The position numbers were made by a program, and so were the translations under genes. A stretch of 8,656 nucleotides of DNA from Chloroflexota bacterium (GTDB taxonomy: Bacteria > Chloroflexota > Dehalococcoidia > SZUA-161): positions 1-8,656 of the forward strand of contig QIGA01000050.1 of the NCBI GenBank assembly GCA_003229915.1. The letters run 5' to 3'. Below the pieces are notes generated by a model. That model was not told the DNA's origin. It searched no databases and saw nothing but the letters and a program-made list of their open reading frames with translations. This document shows, in pieces, positions 5,647-8,656 of the stretch (positions are counted from its first letter, which is position 1; every line of letters starts with the position of its first letter).

Positions 5647-6000
5647 GGGGACGTGAGGTTCGACAGGGGGGTTTGATTCCAGAGTTGCAGGCCGAGGTGC
5701 CATCACCCTCGTAAATCAGGTGGCAAAAAAGTAACTGGCGAACGTGAGTACGCCTTAGCTGCCTAAACACAGGCAGCTACGTCCACCTCAACCTCTCCTC
5801 GAAGGGTGAGAAATGGGCGCCGAAAAGTCGAGGTGCAGCGATTCCGACGCCGGTAGGGATCGCCCAAGATACATCGGCTGGCTCGATCGTAATCGGTCGG
5901 CGGAGAACGGTCGAGCGAGAACAAACGGCTGACTAAGCTTGTAGATACTCTGGATGGGATTCTTCTGGACGGGGAGTTCGACTCTCCCCCGTCTCCACCA
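5647..6000 (+). ncRNA. ssrA: Transfer-messenger RNA (tmRNA)
   Basis: A one-piece tmRNA of 354 nt. The 5' end GGGGACG (5647-5653) pairs with CGTCTCC (5990-5996) with one G-U, then discriminator A and encoded CCA (5998-6000). The D-like region GTGAGGTTCGACAGG is the conserved tmRNA signature and the T arm is GGGAG-TTCGACT-CTCCC. Pseudoknot 1 is visible: GAGGTG pairs with CACCCTC, and its loop TGCCA (5698-5702) matches TGGCA (5721-5725), just before the reading frame. The resume codon is most likely GGC (5737); the tag reads GEREYALAA and ends at TAA (5764-5766). The stop lies in the loop of an 8-bp hairpin, TAGCTGCC / GGCAGCTA (5756-5779). The ALAA end is the usual degradation signal for ClpXP-type proteases. 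The resume codon is inferred from the Dehalococcoides tag; an earlier codon in the same frame is possible. Confidence 0.97.
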
Positions 6001-6007
6001 GCAATAG

Positions 6008-6023
6008 ACGTGGGGCTACACGT
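6008..6023 (+). terminator. Weak hairpin after ssrA
   Basis: ACGTG (6008-6012) pairs with CACGT (6019-6023) around GGGCTA, 8 bases after the tmRNA CCA end. A GT-rich stretch follows (GAGGGGTTTGGTTGCTT), not a proper U run, so termination here is only possible. Confidence 0.3.
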
Positions 6024-6247
6024 GAGGGGTTTGGTTGCTTAACACTTCTCATTTGGGGCCTCCTTTAAGGAAACCGAGAGTAACGCTGGGAAAGGGACTG
6101 GAGAAGGAAAGAGCCCGCGCACTTTCTTCTGCAAAAAGGGGCGAAAAACAAAGCCTTCCCACGCTCCGAGCTACCCTCGGGGCTAAAGAACTATTCTCGG
6201 ATGCATCACCTACTACTATGAATGCATCCGGTGGCTCGGTTGCGTCC
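6024..6247. other. Non-coding stretch with two hairpins after ssrA
   Basis: Open frames exist on both strands here, but they mirror each other, have low-complexity Arg/Lys/Ser composition and no ribosome binding sites, so I treat the stretch as non-coding. It holds two stem-loops: GCTCCGAG / CTCGGGGC (6163-6183, loop CTACC, one G-U) and a 9-bp inverted repeat (6198-6230, listed separately). Otherwise I see nothing I can name. Confidence 0.5.
6198..6230. repeat. 9-bp inverted repeat upstream of the zinc-ribbon gene
   Basis: CGGATGCAT (6198-6206) and ATGCATCCG (6222-6230) are exact reverse complements with a 15-base loop. Each arm contains the self-complementary ATGCAT. It sits 18 bases before a TTGACA hexamer (6248-6253) and 62 bases before the ATG at 6292, so it could be an operator or a structured leader; no U run follows, arguing against an intrinsic terminator. 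Confidence 0.5.
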
Positions 6248-6267
6248 TTGACACGTCGTGGTACTAT
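6240..6267 (+). promoter_or_regulatory. Weak candidate promoter of the zinc-ribbon gene
   Basis: TTGCGT (6240-6245), a 16-base spacer and TACTAT (6262-6267). A better -35 match, TTGACA (6248-6253), lacks a -10 at normal distance. The start would be near 6274, leaving a leader of about 18 bases with the Shine-Dalgarno AGAGGGG (6277-6283). Confidence 0.35.
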
Positions 6268-6291
6268 ACGCTTAAGAGAGGGGATGATGTC

Positions 6292-6672
6292 ATGGAAACG
6301 TCGAAGCAAGCGACTGAGGTTACGCAAGAGATAAGGACTCTCTTGGAGAGTGTGGTTCGTCTATTGGAGGAGAACTCACGGCGGATTGAAGAGATTGTGC
6401 CAGATATTGCGAGAATAAAAGATACACAGAATGAAATGTTAGCAGGGTTAGCGTTGCATGAGAGAGTGCGGCGGCTGAAGGGAAGCTTAGGGGCAGAGGA
6501 AAAACGTGCTGAGTTTGACGAAGGTTTCTGGGACAGCATCCAGGCGTATTGTCGTAACTGCACCAGGATGGTTCCTCTCATCCAGCCGAGAACAACCTTC
6601 CTGGATGAACACACGACCATTGAGGCAATATGTAGGAATTGTGGAACTATGGTTGTCAGGACATTGCTCTAG
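6292..6672 (+). CDS. Unrecognised coiled-coil protein with a C-terminal zinc ribbon
   Basis: A 126-residue protein I do not recognise. Residues 1-60 are strongly helical and heptad-like, with repeated hydrophobic spacing (IRTLLESVVRLLEENSRRI, then IVPDIARIKDTQNEML), so a coiled coil is likely. A charged link follows (about 61-80). The C-terminal part (87-117) has two CxxC knuckles, YCRNC (Cys87, Cys90) and ICRNC (Cys114, Cys117), separated by 23 residues: a zinc-ribbon arrangement. No catalytic motif is seen. The start has a good Shine-Dalgarno, AGAGGGG (6277-6283), 8 bases ahead; two overlapping ATGs just upstream are out of frame. It lies beside ssrA in what looks like an eroded island. A nucleic-acid or protein-binding adaptor is a possible role, without evidence. 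Confidence 0.78.
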   Translation: METSKQATEVTQEIRTLLESVVRLLEENSRRIEEIVPDIARIKDTQNEMLAGLALHERVRRLKGSLGAEEKRAEFDEGFWDSIQAYCRNCTRMVPLIQPRTTFLDEHTTIEAICRNCGTMVVRTLL

Positions 6673-6697
6673 CAGGGTGTCCAAAAACTCAGTAAAA

Positions 6698-6735
6698 TAT
6701 GGGTAGCCTAGAGCAGATGCTCCAGCCTACCCATA
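6698..6735. terminator. Hairpin after the zinc-ribbon gene
   Basis: TATGGGTAG (6698-6706) pairs with CTACCCATA (6727-6735), and inside it GAGC (6711-6714) pairs with GCTC (6719-6722 region) around AGAT. It begins 25 bases after the stop at 6672. No clear U run follows, so it may be a rho-independent-like barrier, or a repeat end. The stop of the minus-strand recombinase remnant (6708-6710) falls inside it. Confidence 0.45.
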
Positions 6736-6827
6736 ATTCCCAGATAGGCTAGAAGGTGGCAGTATCGCCTCAGCGCCAAGAATACCGACCGAGCCCACCT
6801 CTGCGCCATCTCTGGGGACTCCCATCT
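6708..6827 (-). pseudogene. Decayed tyrosine recombinase C-terminus (copy A)
   Basis: The minus strand reads RWESPEMAQRWARSV then FLALRRY, ending at TAG (6708-6710). This matches the last part of tyrosine recombinases/integrases, where G-R-W-x-x-x-E-M-V-Q-R-Y-T-R-S carries the catalytic Tyr. It aligns residue by residue with copy B (RWEPLEMVQRYT), and the DNA of the two is about 70% identical over 35 bases by eye. The catalytic Tyr is Trp here, so the piece would be inactive even if joined to a full enzyme. Upstream (towards 6900) the family pattern is lost. Confidence 0.6.
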
Positions 6828-6885
6828 GCCCGAATCCTCCCGTATTTTCGGTTCCAACCCGCAGAATAGGGAGGAAAAGGTAAGA

Positions 6886-6930
6886 ATGGTAACTTGCCAA
6901 CGCGCCTGGACTAAGAGACAATGTTCTTGA
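6886..6930 (+). other. Possible leader peptide before the membrane protein
   Basis: An ATG at 6886 with a strong upstream GGGAGGA (6869-6875) and AAAAGG opens a 14-codon frame, MVTCQRAWTKRQCS, that stops at 6928-6930, a few bases past the ATG at 6921 of the membrane protein. The layout would fit translational coupling. There is no other support, and chance is quite possible. Confidence 0.25.
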
Positions 6931-7451
6931 GAATGACACGGAAGCTGCATGCTCTGACAATGAATAGGCAGAAGTTGCTGCTTTTGGGAGCCTCCTTGGC
7001 TCTGGTTGGTATACTTCTCGCTGCTTCATTTCAATTTGTGGAAAATCACAGGTGGTATTGGACTGTAGCCCCTCTAGTGAGTCTCCTGGTTCTGTTTTCG
7101 GCAGCTTTCGGAGGTTTGCTGGTGGGACACGGCCTATCTCGAGGTCAGAACAGGCGACTGTGGCTGGCAGCCCTCGGGGGTATCCTAGGTATCGGTTGGC
7201 TTGGAACTGGAACAGTGGCTGCAGGCCTGGCCGCCCTGGGCATGTACTATTTACCCGTCGGTGAAAGTTATATCGGCTGGGGCAGTTATTCCAGCGGGTA
7301 CTGGCTTCGTAGCTTTGATATCAGTTTTCTTCAGCTTGCCACGGTAACCGGGCTCCTTAGCGGTTTCTCTATCGGACTCGGCTTGGCTGCCAAACGACTT
7401 TGGCCCTTGACATCGGTGCCCGCTTTCATCAGGGGAGCGCCTATCAGGTAG
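6921..7451 (+). CDS. Unrecognised four-helix membrane protein
   Basis: A 176-residue protein I do not recognise. Four hydrophobic spans can be marked at about 19-40, 48-71, 81-107 and 138-162. Basic residues before span one (RKLHALTMNRQK), after span two (SRGQNRR) and after span four (KRLWPL) suggest both ends face the cytoplasm. The loop between spans three and four (about 108-137) is rich in Gly, Ser, Tyr and Trp (GESYIGWGSYSSGYW) and should be outside. The start is uncertain: ATGs at 6921, 6933 and 6960 are all possible and none has a good ribosome binding site, whereas a strong GGGAGGA (6869-6875) precedes a 14-codon frame (6886-6930) that overlaps the first ATG. It lies between two recombinase remnants on the opposite strand, so it may be island cargo. 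Confidence 0.65.
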   Translation: MFLRMTRKLHALTMNRQKLLLLGASLALVGILLAASFQFVENHRWYWTVAPLVSLLVLFSAAFGGLLVGHGLSRGQNRRLWLAALGGILGIGWLGTGTVAAGLAALGMYYLPVGESYIGWGSYSSGYWLRSFDISFLQLATVTGLLSGFSIGLGLAAKRLWPLTSVPAFIRGAPIR

Positions 7452-7637
7452 CCTCACATATGCTGCCGGAGCCACCCAATAGCGTCGGATTCTGACTACA
7501 TGGTTCTGACAACGGTGCTTTGTAGCGCCGCCTGCTGTCTTCAAACGTGACTGACTAGTGTACCTCTGTACCATCTCCAGCGGTTCCCACCTTCCCAAGT
7601 AGCTGAGATAGCCAGAAGGCTCTGCAAGTAGAGCCAT
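7444..7637 (-). pseudogene. Frameshifted tyrosine recombinase C-terminus (copy B)
   Basis: On the minus strand, residues LGRWEPLEMVQRYT carry the family's final motif with the catalytic Tyr present. At 7555-7556 one base is missing (AGN reduced to AG); shifting frame there restores SVTFEDSRRRYKAPLSEP and the natural end at TGA (7444-7446). So a single 1-base deletion breaks an otherwise recognisable integrase end. Upstream (7638 to about 7800) another frame gives KIELSTQV and RAIGMLALHRHQ. These look like the region R-x-I-x-L-S...A-L-x-x-H-R before the catalytic core of such enzymes, so the remnant may extend that far with an internal deletion removing the R-H-x-L-R-H box. Its stop overlaps the end of the convergent membrane protein gene. 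Confidence 0.72.
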
Positions 7638-7793
7638 TGGCTAATCTCATTGTTGCTACCAGCTCTGGCCTGGCTGTACGTTTATGATGACATTACAGCA
7701 TCTGGTGCCTGTGAAGAGCTAGCATGCCAATAGCGCGAGGCATCATACTTGACCTGTGTCGAGAGCTCTATCTTCGGCGGGGATTGCTGCGCG
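7638..7793. other. Stretch with only traces of recombinase sequence
   Basis: No intact gene is seen here. On the minus strand scattered, out-of-frame matches to the upstream part of a tyrosine recombinase occur (between about 7700 and 7790), consistent with decay of copy B. Nothing else can be supported. Confidence 0.35.
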
Positions 7794-7822
7794 TTGAATG
7801 ACTAACGTCAGTGGGGTATGAT
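7794..7822 (+). promoter_or_regulatory. Promoter of the winged-helix-like gene; rules out the upstream ATG
   Basis: TTGAAT (7794-7799), a 17-base spacer and TATGAT (7817-7822). The -10 box covers the ATG at 7818, so transcription from near 7829 could not use it. The in-frame ATG at 7872 with GGGAGA (7864-7869) becomes the better start, though the spacing of 2 bases is short. Confidence 0.6.
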
Positions 7823-7871
7823 GTGTGTTGGCGGATCGCCTAAGATCGCACAAGGATATTGTTGGGAGAAT

Positions 7872-8189
7872 ATGGGAGCGTACGAAGATCTCATTGAGAA
7901 GTTGAAGCAGACAGAGGCGGTGCAGCAGGTGCTAGCAACGCTTGAGAAGGAGCCGGTCACACTCCTGCATGCCATCTGTAAGGAATACGAAGTGAGTAAT
8001 GAACCGGTGCCTGATCATCATCTTCTTGTCTCAGGGTACTTGAAAGAGGTCGCATTGCGGGCACTGCTGTCAGCGGGATTGCTGGAGCGACAACCTGGGG
8101 GCAAGCTAACGGTTCACGCATACAAACCGACATCGGCTGGCATGAAATACTACCGAAGACTGGTAAATGAGGGATGGGGTAGTAAATGA
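7872..8189 (+). CDS. Small winged-helix-like protein
   Basis: A 105-residue protein without a firm family. Helices are expected at 3-26 (DLIEKLKQTEAVQQVLATLEK) and 29-40. The part from 54 to about 97 has the run of a winged helix: a helix with SGYLKEVALRALLSAGLLERQ, a strand-turn-strand wing (PGGKLTVHAYKPT), then a last helix SAGMKYYRRLVNE. The 'GLLERQ...G...Y.PT..G..YY' order is typical of DNA-binding wHTH regulators such as PadR- or ArsR-like proteins, but no family signature is complete. The start at 7872 is preferred to 7818 because the promoter covers the latter; starting at 7818 would add 18 residues rich in Gly and Cys. It converges on the cupredoxin gene with stops only 28 bases apart. 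Confidence 0.72.
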   Translation: MGAYEDLIEKLKQTEAVQQVLATLEKEPVTLLHAICKEYEVSNEPVPDHHLLVSGYLKEVALRALLSAGLLERQPGGKLTVHAYKPTSAGMKYYRRLVNEGWGSK

Positions 8190-8222
8190 ATCTCCACATA
8201 GCTTGCTGTAGGGAGATTCATT
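8185..8222. terminator. Two-way hairpin containing both stop codons
   Basis: AATGAATCTCC (8185-8195) and GGAGATTCATT (8212-8222) form an exact 11-bp stem with a 16-base loop. The stop codons of the winged-helix-like gene (8187-8189) and of the convergent cupredoxin gene (8218-8220) lie at matching places in the two arms. It is placed to serve as a shared terminator; U runs are short (TTTAC on the minus side, none on the plus side). Confidence 0.6.
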
Positions 8223-8656
8223 CCACAATGATCTCCGCAGTCATGAAAGGATGAATTCTGCAGTAGTACTCGAAAGTCCCACTCTCGTTGAAAGTGTAGC
8301 TGAAGGTAGCACCACTGGAGAAAGTGTCGGTATCAAACAGGTCATCACGGCTGCTCACAGTGTGAGCAACTGAATGGTCGTTAGTCCACGTAACTCTGGT
8401 CCCTACAGGCACTCGCAATGTTTGCGGCACAAATGCGAAGCCGGGGATGCTCACATTAGCCTCAGCGGGTGATGTTGGCGTCGGTGTGGATATTGCTCCA
8501 GGGGTTGGTGTAGGAGTGAGCACTGATGTCGCCGCTGGTGATGGGCTTGGCGTTGGTGTGGGTGTCAAGGTGGGGGTAGGGGCTTGTTCCGTAGCGCACC
8601 CAGCCAATGCCAGGGAGAACGCCAACAAGAGGAATCCCGCTAACGCCAGTTTGCGC
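8218..8656 (-). CDS. Cupredoxin (plastocyanin-like) lipoprotein, 5' end cut by the window
   Basis: Open to the right edge; 145 residues visible. The first visible part, RKLALAGFLLLAFSLALAGC, is a lipoprotein signal peptide ending in the lipobox LAGC, so the true start is probably a few codons beyond 8656. The TTG at 8628 would cut the signal peptide and is rejected. After the lipid-bearing Cys comes a linker of about 40 residues made of Thr-Pro and Ser-Pro repeats, a spacer between membrane and domain. The rest is a type I copper fold: IPGFAFVPQTLRVPVGTRVTW (the strand pair), then SVAHTVSS with the first His ligand, and YYCRIHPFM with Cys, His and Met. Counting the lipobox Cys as 1, the ligands are His79, Cys113, His116 and Met119: a full set. 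It should carry electrons on the outer face of the membrane. Partner enzymes are not in view. Confidence 0.93.
   Translation of the reverse strand, partial: RKLALAGFLLLAFSLALAGCATEQAPTPTLTPTPTPSPSPAATSVLTPTPTPGAISTPTPTSPAEANVSIPGFAFVPQTLRVPVGTRVTWTNDHSVAHTVSSRDDLFDTDTFSSGATFSYTFNESGTFEYYCRIHPFMTAEIIVE

Noticed and set aside
5579..5770. 63-residue minus-strand frame
   Set aside because: It lies across the ssrA promoter and the 5' part of tmRNA, whose structure explains the sequence.
6035..6334. Open frames on both strands over the same stretch (plus 6035-6334, minus 6049-6327)
   Set aside because: They mirror each other, are rich in Arg, Lys and Ser, lack ribosome binding sites and overlap the start of a better gene; the region is more likely non-coding.
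6673..6735. Possible insertion-sequence end (GGGTGTCCAAAAA with a nearby inverted repeat)
   Set aside because: No transposase, no second end and no target duplication could be found; the hairpin is better listed as a possible terminator.
6727..7029. 100-residue minus-strand frame with Gly-rich end
   Set aside because: It is a shadow of the integrase remnant in a different frame and of the membrane protein start; no family features or start signals.
7251..7637. 128-residue minus-strand frame read as one protein
   Set aside because: Only its first part is integrase-like; the rest is the antisense of the membrane protein gene. The true continuation is in another frame after a 1-base deletion.
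7818..7871. Longer start for the winged-helix-like protein
   Set aside because: The -10 box of the best promoter covers this ATG, and the extra 18 residues show no domain features.

Overview
The window looks chromosomal and most likely comes from a Dehalococcoidia-type member of the Chloroflexota. The best clue is the tmRNA tag, read as GEREYALAA, whose GERE start resembles the Dehalococcoides tag as I remember it (GERELVLAG). Gene order, moderate GC content and the mix of families fit this, but no search was possible, so the lineage is an inference.

Layout. (1) 1-61 holds the last 19 codons of a plus-strand gene. (2) 269-345 is a minus-strand tRNA-Arg(UCU) with CCA encoded; its promoter lies back to back with the promoter of the next operon. 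(3) 509-2875 is a plus-strand operon: a UspA-fold protein, two TrkA-type RCK proteins and prephenate dehydratase (pheA). It joins potassium-transport control to phenylalanine synthesis. (4) 2900-3416 is a minus-strand pair of small envelope/stress-type proteins (a DUF948-like membrane protein and a YtxH protein) with overlapping reading frames. (5) 3590-4756 is a minus-strand S41 carboxy-terminal processing protease with a membrane anchor and PDZ domain. (6) 4863-4994 is an unannounced remnant of a thiolase C-terminus. (7) 5053-6000 is the trans-translation module: smpB, apparently on a leaderless mRNA, followed by ssrA (tmRNA), whose 3' CCA end is at 6000. (8) 6001-about 7817 looks like an eroded island next to the ssrA 3' end, a classical integration site. 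It contains a coiled-coil/zinc-ribbon protein, a four-helix membrane protein and, on the opposite strand, two decayed C-termini of tyrosine recombinases. (9) 7872-8189 is a small winged-helix-like protein, and from 8218 to the right edge runs a minus-strand cupredoxin lipoprotein with a Thr/Pro linker, cut by the window.

Together, SmpB and tmRNA form one working ribosome-rescue unit; the two RCK proteins probably act with a Trk/Ktr channel encoded elsewhere. The region after ssrA is the least explained part. No CRISPR array, complete transposon or defence operon was found. The most notable observations are the decayed integrases beside ssrA, the thiolase fossil upstream of smpB, the leaderless smpB promoter arrangement and the split TrkA pair.
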